Shown here: one piece after another, positions 15,870 through 24,305 of the stretch
Position numbering within the stretch: position 1 is the first letter of the stretch
Layout: each line of letters starts with the position of its first letter
Assembly (NCBI GenBank): GCA_002379985.1
Contig: DFVG01000036.1
Span: 1-54,822 of the forward strand
Length of the DNA: 54,822 nucleotides
Direction: 5' to 3'
DNA from: Flavobacteriaceae bacterium UBA4166
Lineage (GTDB): Bacteria > Bacteroidota > Bacteroidia > Flavobacteriales > Flavobacteriaceae
Notes under the pieces: model-generated
Seen by the model: only the letters and a program-made list of their open reading frames with translations
Databases searched by the model: none
Told to the model about the DNA's origin: nothing
Position numbers and translations under genes: made by a program

Positions 15870-17072
15870 TTATTTAGCGATGGTAAAGTGAAAGGTCGTT
15901 CCTTTCCCTACTGTAGAAGTCGCTTCAATAGTTCCTTCCAGCGTTTCGATAAGTTTTTTAACAGTAGACAGACCAATACCATGACCTTTCTGCCCTTCTC
16001 TGTCTAAATGGCCTACGGTACTGAATAAGTCGAAAATAGAATCTAATTTATCCTGCTCAATACCTATTCCGTTATCGGAAACGGAAAAATGATAAAGCTC
16101 TTCATCTTCTGAAGCTTTAATTTCAATGATAATGCGATCTTTGTCGTTATACTTAATACTGTTGGCAATCAGGTTCAGGAAAATTTGTTCCAAAGCAGAA
16201 CGGTTGCACTGAACGTCCATATGCTCTTCCGGAAAGTGTACTTCACAATCATACTTTATCTGAAGTAATTCTACGATATCCTCGAGTAATACGTTCAGCT
16301 CAAAAGATTCGGCATCATCCCGATGGTACGCAGTACTTTCATAGTGATCAAGGATGTTTCCGATGTAATCACTTAGCGAAAGCGCTGATTTTTTCAAATA
16401 GCCAAGGTAATTGACACCGCGATTGTCTAACACTTGCTCATATTCTTTCCGAAGAATATCAGAAGTAAGAACAATATTAGACAAGGGCATCTTCATATCG
16501 TGAGAGACGGTACTTGCAAAATCTTTCAACAGTGTATTATGAATGGAAAGGGTGTCTTTTAAATTAATAAGCTCGTGATTCTGACGACGTAATTGAAACA
16601 AATGTTCTACTTGTACCGCCAATTCTTTCAAAGCTTCGAGTTGTTGTTCCGAAAGTTCATTGGGTTTGGTGTCTAAGACGCAAAGTGATCCCAGCGCATT
16701 GCCAAACTCATCTCGAAGCGGCACCCCGGCATAAAAAGCGATCCCGTTCTCTCCCATGGTCAATGGATTGTCGGTAAATCGTTCATCTTTTGAAACATCA
16801 TTGACCACCATAGGCTGACCGGGATTGAGAATGGTATGAGAGCAGAAAGAGCTATCTCGGTCGGTTTCACACAGGTCGGTTCCCACCTTTGATTTAAACC
16901 ATTGCCTATCCTTTTCGATAAGGGTAATGAGCGATACGGGCACCTGACATATATACGAAGCCAATCGCGTAATGCTATCGTATTCTTCTTCAGGAAGAGT
17001 ATCTAGAATCTGTAGACGTTGAATGGATTCAAGTCGTTTGGATTCATTGGTTGGCACAGGAGCTACAATCAT
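15870..17072 (-). CDS. GAF-domain sensor histidine kinase (orphan)
   Basis: A 400-residue soluble histidine kinase. Residues about 25-160 form a GAF sensory domain with the subfamily pattern VPVSLITLIEKDRQWFKSKVG, SFCSHTI and LGSLCVLD. A coiled linker leads to HisKA with the phosphorylated histidine near residue 190 (STVSHDMKMPLSNIV), then HATPase with N box LNLIANSIKYN, DNGIGI and GHGIGLSTVKKL. No transmembrane segment and no response regulator beside it, so its partner is unknown. GAF ligand unknown. Confidence 0.92.
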   Translation of the reverse strand: MIVAPVPTNESKRLESIQRLQILDTLPEEEYDSITRLASYICQVPVSLITLIEKDRQWFKSKVGTDLCETDRDSSFCSHTILNPGQPMVVNDVSKDERFTDNPLTMGENGIAFYAGVPLRDEFGNALGSLCVLDTKPNELSEQQLEALKELAVQVEHLFQLRRQNHELINLKDTLSIHNTLLKDFASTVSHDMKMPLSNIVLTSDILRKEYEQVLDNRGVNYLGYLKKSALSLSDYIGNILDHYESTAYHRDDAESFELNVLLEDIVELLQIKYDCEVHFPEEHMDVQCNRSALEQIFLNLIANSIKYNDKDRIIIEIKASEDEELYHFSVSDNGIGIEQDKLDSIFDLFSTVGHLDREGQKGHGIGLSTVKKLIETLEGTIEATSTVGKGTTFHFTIAK

Positions 17073-17180
17073 AAAAGCAAAATCGTTCTTAGATGTTAAA
17101 GGTACGCATTAATTATAATGAAATGTTAAAAATTATTACCGTTAATGCAACGAATGTGGGCGTTATTGCGTGTGAATGCG

Positions 17181-18095
17181 CTATTCGTGGACTTCTAAGG
17201 TGTTCACGCTCTTTTCGTTATACAGACTTTTAACGATCCCGTCTGCAAGTCCGATTTTAGGTACGTAGATATTTTTTGACTTGCTCCATTTCATCGCGGA
17301 AAGATAAATACGTGTTGCGGGGATGATCACATCGGCTCTGTCGGGATTCATCTGAAGTTCGAAAATACGTTCGTGATAAGTGTAGTTTTTAATCTTTTCG
17401 TAGTAATCGATCAAATAGAAGTAGCTCAAGGGTTTTCCTATCTTCTTGCCACTGCTTTTGTAAATGCTATTGATATTTCCTCCGGAACCAATACAGTTGA
17501 CCTTCTCATATCGTTTCGTGTGCTTTTTGATCCAATCTTTTACCTCTTCCCAAATCGATTCTCGCACCATATCGTTCAAAACGCGCACAGTACCTAATTT
17601 AAAAGATCTTGAAACCACCGTTTTCCCGTTGGCAAACACAGTAAACTCAGTACTTCCACCTCCCACGTCTACATAGAGAAACACTTTGTCATTATCGATA
17701 AGTTCATGCAGATCTGTGGACGCAATAATGGCTGCCTCATCTTTGCCGTCGATGATGTTGATATGAATACCTGTTTTCTTCCGAATCTTTTCTGCAATCT
17801 CGGCTCCGTTCTTTGCTTCCCGCATCGCGGAAGTCGCACAAGCGCGATAGCGCACCACATCATGATTCTTCATTAGCAATGAAAAGGCCGTCATGGCCTC
17901 TACCATACGCTCGTAGTTTTTTTCTGAAATATTTTCTTTGAGAAATACGTCAGCTCCTAAACGAATAGGAACGCGCACCAACGACGTTTTTTTGAATTGT
18001 GTTTCGCGCCCTTCCTTCTCTAGGACCGTTGCAACTAGTAATCGGATCGCATTCGATCCGATATCAATCGCCGCATATTTTTCAATGGTTAACAA
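17181..18095 (-). CDS. ppx: Exopolyphosphatase / Ppx-GppA family phosphatase (short form)
   Basis: A 304-residue Ppx/GppA protein with the actin-like fold. Present are the phosphate-1 loop AAIDIGSNAIRLLVA, the SAMREAKNG helix, phosphate-2 VDVGGGSTEF, and IGSGGNINSI. It removes terminal phosphate from polyphosphate or pppGpp. It is the short form: the C-terminal HD-like domain of E. coli Ppx (about 513 residues) is missing. It overlaps ppk by 14 bases, so synthesis and degradation of polyphosphate are encoded in one unit. Confidence 0.92.
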   Translation of the reverse strand: MLTIEKYAAIDIGSNAIRLLVATVLEKEGRETQFKKTSLVRVPIRLGADVFLKENISEKNYERMVEAMTAFSLLMKNHDVVRYRACATSAMREAKNGAEIAEKIRKKTGIHINIIDGKDEAAIIASTDLHELIDNDKVFLYVDVGGGSTEFTVFANGKTVVSRSFKLGTVRVLNDMVRESIWEEVKDWIKKHTKRYEKVNCIGSGGNINSIYKSSGKKIGKPLSYFYLIDYYEKIKNYTYHERIFELQMNPDRADVIIPATRIYLSAMKWSKSKNIYVPKIGLADGIVKSLYNEKSVNTLEVHE

Positions 18096-20184
18096 ACTGA
18101 TCTCTTTTTTCTTGATAGTATTCGTACAGTTTAAATTGCGAACGCACCTTGGGTCCTTTCGTTTTCCGGTAGGAATTATCTTGTTCCGCAGAAATACGAC
18201 GGGCTTTCACATTATCACTCCAACTGATCTCAAAAGTGTCGTCCAATTCTTTTTTTATGTCCTCATCGTAAATGGGACATGAAATTTCGACGCGATTGTC
18301 TAAGTTTCGCGACATCAGATCTGCCGAAGAAATATACATTTTTCGATCTCCGCCATTTTCAAAGATATACAATCTAGGATGCTCTAAAAACTTGTCAACA
18401 ACGCTTATCACCTCAATATTTTCACTCATTCCTTCCACGCCCGGAATCAAACAACAAATCCCTCGCACGATCAATCGAATGTTCACTCCTGCCCTGCTGG
18501 CCGCGTACAATGCATCGATCATTTTGAAATCAGACAAGCTGTTCAGCTTTATACGAATGCCACTCGGTAACCCATTTCTGTGGTTCTCAATTTCCTTTTC
18601 AATCAAATGCATAAACGCATTTCGCGTATAATGTGGCGATACAATGAGGTGTCGGTATTTCTTAATTTGGTAGTTCACTTCGAAGAAATCGAATACCTTG
18701 TTGATTTCCTTACAGATCTTCGCATTGGCCGTGAAAAGGGTGTAATCAGTATAAATTCGCGCGGTAGATTCGTTGAAATTTCCAGTACTCACAAATGCGT
18801 ACCGCTGTACTTTTTTATTTTCCAAACGTTCAATAACGCAGGCTTTACAGTGCACTTTGAGTCCGGATACCCCAAAGATCAATTTTACTCCTTCACTTTG
18901 CATTTGCTCGGCATACCGTATGTTAGCAGCTTCGTCAAAACGCGCTCGCAATTCTATTTGTACCGTAACATCCTTTCCGTTCTTGACAGCATTGATCAAC
19001 GAACTAGAAATATGACTCACTTGTGCAAGACGATAAATGGTGATCTTGATAGATTTGACATTAGGATCTAAGGCCGCCTCTCGCAGAAATTTTACAACAT
19101 ACGAGAAGGTTTGATACGGTGCATACAGCAAATAGTCTTTTTTCGCTATGCTGTCCAGCAAACTTCCTTCTAGGCTAAGACCGGGAATGCGCAAGGGAGT
19201 AATGGATTGATACATCAGGTCAGCTCGCCCCAAGCTAGGGAATTTCATGTAGTCCCTGCGGTTGTGGTAGCGTCCACCGGGAATAATACTATCGGTGCTG
19301 TCAATTCCCATGGTATCCAATAGAAATTGTAAGGTCTCAGCATCAATGCTTTTATCATACACAAATCGAACCGGATCTCCCGAGCTTCTGCGTTTCACAC
19401 TTTTAGAGATCTTTTCTAAGAAACTCCGACTCAAATCACTGTCAATATCTAATTCAGCATCACGCGTAATTTTAATCATGTGAGCGGTGATCGTTTCATA
19501 TTTAAAGATGCTAAAAATATTTCCTAAGCAATGGCGAATGAGGTCATCTAAAATAATGATGTATTGTTTTTCACCTTCCGAAGGCAATACAACAAAGCGT
19601 TCAATGCTTCTCGGAATTTCAATCAAGGCGTAGTTGGTTTGCTTCTGAAAGGTCTCATCTTCTTGCTTCATGGTAAGCTTTACGACCAAATAGGCCGCGC
19701 TATCTTTCAAGTTTGGGAAACTCTCTAATTCGCCGATCATGATGGTTACTAACGCCGGACTTACTTTTTGGATGAAATATTCGGAAATGAACTTGCTCTG
19801 TGATTCAGAAATTTCGGTTTCATCGATAATGAAGATCTGTTCTTTCTGAAGCTCTTTTTTGATACCGCGAAGTATATTTAGGCTGGTCGCCTGCTGCTGA
19901 ATGACCGTCTGAGTGATCTCTTCTAATAGGTCTGAAGCGGAGATCCCTCCCAAGGCGCTTCTTCCACCCTTACCGGCTTCAACAATTCGTTTTATCGTAG
20001 CATAACGCACTTTGAAGAATTCATCTAAATTATTTGAAAAGATCCCCACAAAACGCAAGCGATCAATAAGCGGAACCGATTTATCACCTGCTTCTTGAAG
20101 TACGCGAGCATTAAACTGCAGCCAACTTAACTCACGGTTCAAATAGCTGTTCTTCACGGAAGGTTTGTTTCTTGTCTCCTCCAT
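18082..20184 (-). CDS. ppk1: Polyphosphate kinase 1
   Basis: A 700-residue PPK1 that reversibly makes inorganic polyphosphate from ATP. Domains run in the expected order: N-terminal YLNRELSWLQFNARVL; head domain; and two phospholipase-D-like domains, with the phosphorylated histidine in LKVHCKACVIE, then VSTGNFNESTARIYTDYTLF, and the second conserved histidine in DKFLEHPRLYIF. It starts within the stop of sixA (TAATG) and overlaps ppx by 14 bases. Length and motifs are complete. A membrane-associated homotetramer is expected for the family. Confidence 0.95.
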   Translation of the reverse strand: MEETRNKPSVKNSYLNRELSWLQFNARVLQEAGDKSVPLIDRLRFVGIFSNNLDEFFKVRYATIKRIVEAGKGGRSALGGISASDLLEEITQTVIQQQATSLNILRGIKKELQKEQIFIIDETEISESQSKFISEYFIQKVSPALVTIMIGELESFPNLKDSAAYLVVKLTMKQEDETFQKQTNYALIEIPRSIERFVVLPSEGEKQYIIILDDLIRHCLGNIFSIFKYETITAHMIKITRDAELDIDSDLSRSFLEKISKSVKRRSSGDPVRFVYDKSIDAETLQFLLDTMGIDSTDSIIPGGRYHNRRDYMKFPSLGRADLMYQSITPLRIPGLSLEGSLLDSIAKKDYLLYAPYQTFSYVVKFLREAALDPNVKSIKITIYRLAQVSHISSSLINAVKNGKDVTVQIELRARFDEAANIRYAEQMQSEGVKLIFGVSGLKVHCKACVIERLENKKVQRYAFVSTGNFNESTARIYTDYTLFTANAKICKEINKVFDFFEVNYQIKKYRHLIVSPHYTRNAFMHLIEKEIENHRNGLPSGIRIKLNSLSDFKMIDALYAASRAGVNIRLIVRGICCLIPGVEGMSENIEVISVVDKFLEHPRLYIFENGGDRKMYISSADLMSRNLDNRVEISCPIYDEDIKKELDDTFEISWSDNVKARRISAEQDNSYRKTKGPKVRSQFKLYEYYQEKRDQFVNH

Positions 20185-20672
20185 TATTTCTTCAAATGTC
20201 TAGGAAATATCATGTTTTTTGTGGTTCCGGTGTTAATGTCTTTCCAGTGATTCTCTTCAAAATCAATCGCGACAAACCCACTAGTGGGAAGGTTATCAAT
20301 ATATTCACTTCCCAGCATATTTACCAAAGACGTAAATGCGTGATTATGCCCTACAATCATCACGCAGCTTAAAGTATCTTCTAAATTGTTGACAACACGC
20401 ATCACCTCTTGCCCGCTAAAATCGTACAGATCGTATGTTTCTTGGTAATCAGCGTCCTTAATCTTAAAGGCTTTTTTAAAATACTCAGCTGTGGTACGCG
20501 CTCGATTGGCATCACTGGTAATGATTTTTTCAGGCGGTTTCATGGTTGACGACACTTTTTCTGAAACCAAGGTGGCATCATTATACCCTCGTTTTTTTAA
20601 TGGGCGTTGGTGGTCTGAAACATCATATTTCCAAGACGACTTCGCATGTCGTACTAAATAAAGCGTTTTCAT
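20184..20672 (-). CDS. sixA: SixA-like histidine phosphatase
   Basis: A 162-residue phosphoglycerate-mutase-like phosphatase of the small SixA group. The catalytic RHAKSSW is at the N-terminus (His9), TSDANRARTTAEYF follows, and the second histidine is in IVGHNHAF. In E. coli SixA removes phosphate from a phosphotransferase protein; in many genomes SixA-like genes sit beside ppk and ppx, as here. It overlaps ppk1 by one base (TAATG) and starts 10 bases after pdxH. A function linked to polyphosphate is inferred from coupling only. Confidence 0.88.
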   Translation of the reverse strand: MKTLYLVRHAKSSWKYDVSDHQRPLKKRGYNDATLVSEKVSSTMKPPEKIITSDANRARTTAEYFKKAFKIKDADYQETYDLYDFSGQEVMRVVNNLEDTLSCVMIVGHNHAFTSLVNMLGSEYIDNLPTSGFVAIDFEENHWKDINTGTTKNMIFPRHLKK

Positions 20673-20681
20673 AATAGGTTT

Positions 20682-21326
20682 TTAAGGTTGTAACCGCTGA
20701 AGGATCCAACGGTCTTGTTCTTTTCGATATACGATTCGGTCGTGTAACCGACTCCTACGGCCCTGCCAAAACTCGAACTCTAACGGACTCACAATATAGC
20801 CTCCCCAATGTTCGGGCTTTGGAATTTCTTGATCAGCATACTTTTCTTCTAAGGCTTGCAGGGACTTTTCTAATAGTTCTCTATTTTCAATAACAGCACT
20901 CTGTTTGGAAACCAACGCGCCTAACTGACTCTTCCGTGGACGCACTTTAAAATAGGCCTCAGATTGTTCTAGCGGAACTTTACTTGCAGTTCCTTTGATA
21001 ATGATTTGCTGTTCCAAATTCGGCCAAAAAAAAGACAGGCAAACAGAAGGATGTACTGCAATAGCACTTCCTTTTTCACTTTTGTAATTGGTGTAAAAAA
21101 CAAAGCCCTTTTCTGAATATTCTTTGAGCAACACCACGCGGGCACGGGGTTCTCCTTTATCATTTACTGTGGCAAGCGTCATGGCGTTCACCTCTCGAAT
21201 TTCTTCGGAAGCTTCTGCAACTTCAAACCATTTTTTAAACTGTTCGAAAGGGTTTTTCGCAACTGCATCTTTTGTAAGGATTCCTTTTTCGTAAGAGTCG
21301 CGATACGTGTGTAAATTCTTCGCCAT
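20682..21326 (-). CDS. pdxH: Pyridoxamine 5'-phosphate oxidase
   Basis: A 214-residue PNPOx that uses FMN and O2 to make pyridoxal 5'-phosphate. Family motifs are complete: NAMTLATVNDKGEPRARVVLLK (FMN binding), FYTNYKSEKG, FFWPNLEQQIIIKGTASKV, RPRKSQLGA, and the C-terminal WQGRRSRLHDRIVY. It lies 60 bases downstream of rnz and 10 bases before sixA, so it may be part of a longer minus-strand unit. Confidence 0.95.
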   Translation of the reverse strand: MAKNLHTYRDSYEKGILTKDAVAKNPFEQFKKWFEVAEASEEIREVNAMTLATVNDKGEPRARVVLLKEYSEKGFVFYTNYKSEKGSAIAVHPSVCLSFFWPNLEQQIIIKGTASKVPLEQSEAYFKVRPRKSQLGALVSKQSAVIENRELLEKSLQALEEKYADQEIPKPEHWGGYIVSPLEFEFWQGRRSRLHDRIVYRKEQDRWILQRLQP

Positions 21327-21385
21327 ATGCCTACAAGGTACGGGTTTTACGATTTTTTTTAAAGTTCCGAACGATTAAATGTAGG

Positions 21386-22291
21386 TTAAAATTCGAAGCT
21401 TTTGCCGTCTTCAGCCAATTGAGTATTTGGAAAGATCTCCATAGCTTGTTCTTGAAATACGGAAAGATCGCGATAACGCCCTGAAAAATGCCCAAGAATT
21501 AATGTTCCCACAGCTGCTTTTTTAGCAATTACCGCGGCTTCCTTGGCAGTACTGTGTTTGGTTTTTTCAGCGAGAGCAGCGTGTTCTTCTAGGAATGTGG
21601 CTTCGTGATATAAAGCAGTACTGTTGGCGATATGCGGAATCACTGCAGGAAAATATTCAGTGTCACTACAATAGGCATACGACAAGGCTGGGTCCGGTGC
21701 GTCTGTTACGGAATCATTTGAAATGGTTTCGCCGTTTTCGTTTTCCACATCAAAACCTTGTTTCAACTTAGAAAAGAGGCTGTGATGAATATTGGCTTGC
21801 ACGGCTTTAGGATGGTTTAATTTTCGTTCGCCGGGTTTTTCCTGAAAGTGGAAACCATTGGTATATACCCGATGCGATAAGGGAAATGAACGAACGGTCA
21901 CTTTCTCATCTTCAAAAAGCACCTTAGGCTCTTGCGTTTCTAATTCATGAAAATGTAGCGGATAGTTAATATGAGAGGCGCTCAATTTCAATTGAAGCAT
22001 GATGATCTCCTTAATTCCTTTAGGGCCATAGATATGCATTTCGGCTTCTCTCCCTAACAATCGAAACGTTGAAATGAGTCCGATAAGCCCAAAAAAATGA
22101 TCCCCGTGCAAATGAGAAATGAAGATATGCTTGATGCGGGAAAACTTCACCTTGGTACGCCGCAGTTGCATCTGTGTTCCTTCCCCGCAATCGATCAAAA
22201 AAAGATGTCCCCTAATTTCCAAAACCTGCGCGGTTGGATACGCACTAGCTTTGGGCGTGGCAGAATGACATCCTAGGATCGTAAGTTTCAA
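21386..22291 (-). CDS. rnz: Ribonuclease Z (tRNA 3' endonuclease)
   Basis: A 301-residue metallo-beta-lactamase-fold RNase Z that cuts tRNA precursors after the discriminator base. The zinc motif HLHGDH is at residues 60-65, preceded by FLIDCGEGTQMQLRRTKVKF. The flexible-arm region, YCSDTEY, ALYHEATF and the C-terminal LGHFSGRYRD are as in bacterial RNase Z. It follows the STAS-like gene by 11 bases. RnpB, which makes the other tRNA end, is also in this window but not linked. Confidence 0.94.
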   Translation of the reverse strand: MKLTILGCHSATPKASAYPTAQVLEIRGHLFLIDCGEGTQMQLRRTKVKFSRIKHIFISHLHGDHFFGLIGLISTFRLLGREAEMHIYGPKGIKEIIMLQLKLSASHINYPLHFHELETQEPKVLFEDEKVTVRSFPLSHRVYTNGFHFQEKPGERKLNHPKAVQANIHHSLFSKLKQGFDVENENGETISNDSVTDAPDPALSYAYCSDTEYFPAVIPHIANSTALYHEATFLEEHAALAEKTKHSTAKEAAVIAKKAAVGTLILGHFSGRYRDLSVFQEQAMEIFPNTQLAEDGKSFEF

Positions 22292-22302
22292 GGTATTTCG
22301 TT

Positions 22303-22638
22303 TTAGAATCCGAGATCTCGCTCGATCGCTTCCATTTCTACAACATCAACCCCTTCTTGCAGCGTTGGCACCACGATCATTTCCATCGGGATGACGTCAG
22401 GGTTAATCGCATCATTTACGATGACGAACGATTGTTTGGTCTTTCGATGTAAGTTAGAAGTTTTTAGGAACAGCAAGAGTTCTTGTAGTTCAAGGTTTTT
22501 AAATTCTGAAAGGTCTATGATCACATTTTGCCCCTTGAATTTATTCGGAATTTGATATTCCAAGAAAGAGGCGAAATCGGTGACATCCCCTTTCTCGTCT
22601 GCCAATACAACATACGTATCGTGATTATTTATTTTCAT
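22303..22638 (-). CDS. Small STAS-like protein between pyrB and rnz
   Basis: A 111-residue protein starting at the ATG 22638 (MKINNHDTYVVL); an upstream TTG is less likely. The layout strand-(DFASFLEYQIP)-VIIDLSEFKNLELQELLLFL-helix-SFVIVND fits a STAS/anti-sigma-antagonist-like fold, although the phosphorylatable serine region reads LSEFKNLELQE with a serine earlier than usual. It overlaps pyrB by 14 bases and precedes rnz by 11, so its translation is tied to both. Function unknown. Confidence 0.78.
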   Translation of the reverse strand: MKINNHDTYVVLADEKGDVTDFASFLEYQIPNKFKGQNVIIDLSEFKNLELQELLLFLKTSNLHRKTKQSFVIVNDAINPDVIPMEMIVVPTLQEGVDVVEMEAIERDLGF

Positions 22639-23569
22639 GCGTTCGTTCAATTTTTGAAGCTAATAAATAGAGCACTGCCATGCGTATGGCAACTCCATTT
22701 TGTACTTGATCTAGTATGATCGCCTGTTCGCTATCAGCAACATCACTGGTAATCTCCACACCTCGATTGATGGGTCCTGGGTGCATAATCACCACTTCTT
22801 TCTTAAGACTATCGAGCAACGCTCTGTTGACACCAAATTGCTGGGTATATTCTCTTGTAGAAGGAAAATAACTAATATCTAATCGCTCATTCTGTATACG
22901 AAGCATATTGGCGACATCACACCACTCGAGTGCTGCTCGAAGGCTTGGCTCTACTGTAACATTTAATTCATTTATATACTTGGGAATTAAAGTGTTAGGG
23001 CCACAAACTTTAACTTCTGCTCCAAGTTTTTGTAAAGCGAAAATATTACTCAACGCGACTCTTGAATGAAGTATGTCTCCCACAATAACTACTTTCTTTC
23101 CAGCCACATCACCTAAACGTTCTCGAATAGAGTAACAATCTAGGAGCGCCTGAGTGGGATGTTCGTGGGCTCCGTCGCCGGCATTTACAATACTGGCATT
23201 AATGTGCTTTGATAAGAACACTCCGGCTCCCGGATTAGGGTGTCTCATCACAACCATATCGACTTTCATAGAAAGAATGTTATTCACCGTATCAATAAGG
23301 GTTTCTCCTTTTTTTACGGAAGAAGAAGCTGCAGAGAAGTTGATCACATCTGCAGAAAGGCGTTTTTCTGCTAATTCAAACGAAAGTCGGGTTCGTGTGC
23401 TATTCTCAAAAAATAGATTGGCAATCGTAATGTCACGCAATGAGGGCACTTTTTTGATCGGGCGATTGATCACTTCTTTAAAATGGTCTGCCGTTTCAAA
23501 GATCAGTTGAATATCAGCTTCTGTGATGTATTTAATCCCCAGTAAGTGATGTACGCTCAGTTCCTTCAT
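22625..23569 (-). CDS. pyrB: Aspartate carbamoyltransferase catalytic subunit
   Basis: A 314-residue PyrB catalysing the first committed pyrimidine step, carbamoyl phosphate plus aspartate to carbamoyl aspartate. The carbamoyl-phosphate motif FFENSTRTRLSFE, HPNPGAGV, GDGAHEHPTQALLD and MHPGPINRGVE are present. The regulatory subunit PyrI is not beside it. It follows pyrR by seven bases, the classic pyr order, so regulation by PyrR is likely. No other pyr gene is in the window. Confidence 0.95.
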   Translation of the reverse strand: MKELSVHHLLGIKYITEADIQLIFETADHFKEVINRPIKKVPSLRDITIANLFFENSTRTRLSFELAEKRLSADVINFSAASSSVKKGETLIDTVNNILSMKVDMVVMRHPNPGAGVFLSKHINASIVNAGDGAHEHPTQALLDCYSIRERLGDVAGKKVVIVGDILHSRVALSNIFALQKLGAEVKVCGPNTLIPKYINELNVTVEPSLRAALEWCDVANMLRIQNERLDISYFPSTREYTQQFGVNRALLDSLKKEVVIMHPGPINRGVEITSDVADSEQAIILDQVQNGVAIRMAVLYLLASKIERTHENK

Positions 23570-23576
23570 AGTTTGG

Positions 23577-24116
23577 TTAACTCTTCACTAAATAAACGGC
23601 ATCTTCTCCATCGTTCTCTTTCCAGTGCACTTTTACTTTTTCTTTATTGATGGCATCTACTTGTCGGCCTCGATAATCAGGCTGAATAGGCAGATTTCTA
23701 CTAAATCGGCGATCGATCAAGGTGAGCAATTCGATTTCCGTAGGGCGTCCAAACGACTGGATCGCTGTTAAGGCAGCTCTTATACTCCTACCTGTATACA
23801 GTACATCGTCAATAAACACGACCTTTTTATCTTCAACAACAAAATTGATCTTTGTTTTATTAGCTTCCAGAGGTTTTTCGCTGCGGCGGAAATCATCACG
23901 AAAAAACGTAATGTCTAAATAGCCTAGTTTGATACCTTCAATATGATATTCTTTCTGAAGCAATTGCGCCAGCCGTTCCGCCAGAAATACTCCCCTGGGC
24001 TGGATGCCCACAAGAACGGTGTCTTCAAAGTTATCGTGATTTTCAATAAGCTGACAAGCCAGACGATGAAGTGCAATGTGTACTTCGGTAGCGTTTAACA
24101 ACACTTTTTGGCTCAT
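23577..24116 (-). CDS. pyrR: Bifunctional pyrimidine regulator / uracil phosphoribosyltransferase
   Basis: A 179-residue PyrR with the PRPP-binding motif VVFIDDVLYTGRSIRAAL and the N-terminal GIQPRGVFLAERL. In Gram-positive bacteria PyrR binds pyr mRNA to cause attenuation; here the mechanism is not shown. The 64-base region upstream on the minus strand has a -7 box (24143-24150) and a small hairpin (TCTGAA/TTCAGA, 24123-24139) in the leader, with no match that I recognise to the known PyrR binding loop and no terminator in the leader. It heads the pyrR-pyrB unit. Confidence 0.92.
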   Translation of the reverse strand: MSQKVLLNATEVHIALHRLACQLIENHDNFEDTVLVGIQPRGVFLAERLAQLLQKEYHIEGIKLGYLDITFFRDDFRRSEKPLEANKTKINFVVEDKKVVFIDDVLYTGRSIRAALTAIQSFGRPTEIELLTLIDRRFSRNLPIQPDYRGRQVDAINKEKVKVHWKENDGEDAVYLVKS

Positions 24117-24142
24117 AGGAAGTCTGAATACTGTTCAGAAAG

Positions 24143-24150
24143 CAAATTTA
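24143..24150 (-). promoter_or_regulatory. Possible -7 element of the pyrR unit
   Basis: Minus-strand TAAATTTG matches TAnnTTTG exactly, 26 bases before the pyrR ATG. No strong -33 TTG is seen at 19-21 bases. Confidence 0.4.
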
Positions 24151-24231
24151 AGGTAATTATTTGAAAAAAGGCTTTCTCTCAAGCTTTTTACAACAAGGAA
24201 GCGAGCAAGGCTATTTAATTCAAACGAATAC

Positions 24232-24266
24232 AAAAAACAACCAAATGCTAAACTTGGTTGTTTTTT
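24232..24266 (-). terminator. Terminator of the subtilase unit
   Basis: AAAAAACAACCAA pairs with TTGGTTGTTTTTT across a nine-base loop. On the minus strand it follows the subtilase stop by about 40 bases and ends in a T-run. Confidence 0.85.
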
Positions 24267-24305
24267 ATAAATAGATAGGTAAGCATTTGTGATAAATGCA
24301 GAAGT

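Noticed and set aside
18580..19071. A 163-codon plus-strand frame opposite ppk1
   Set aside because: It is antisense to the catalytic region of ppk1 and has no signal, domain or start context.
24117..24143. A PyrR-binding attenuator in the pyrR leader
   Set aside because: Only a six-base-pair hairpin is present, with no terminator in the leader and no match I recognise to the known PyrR loop.
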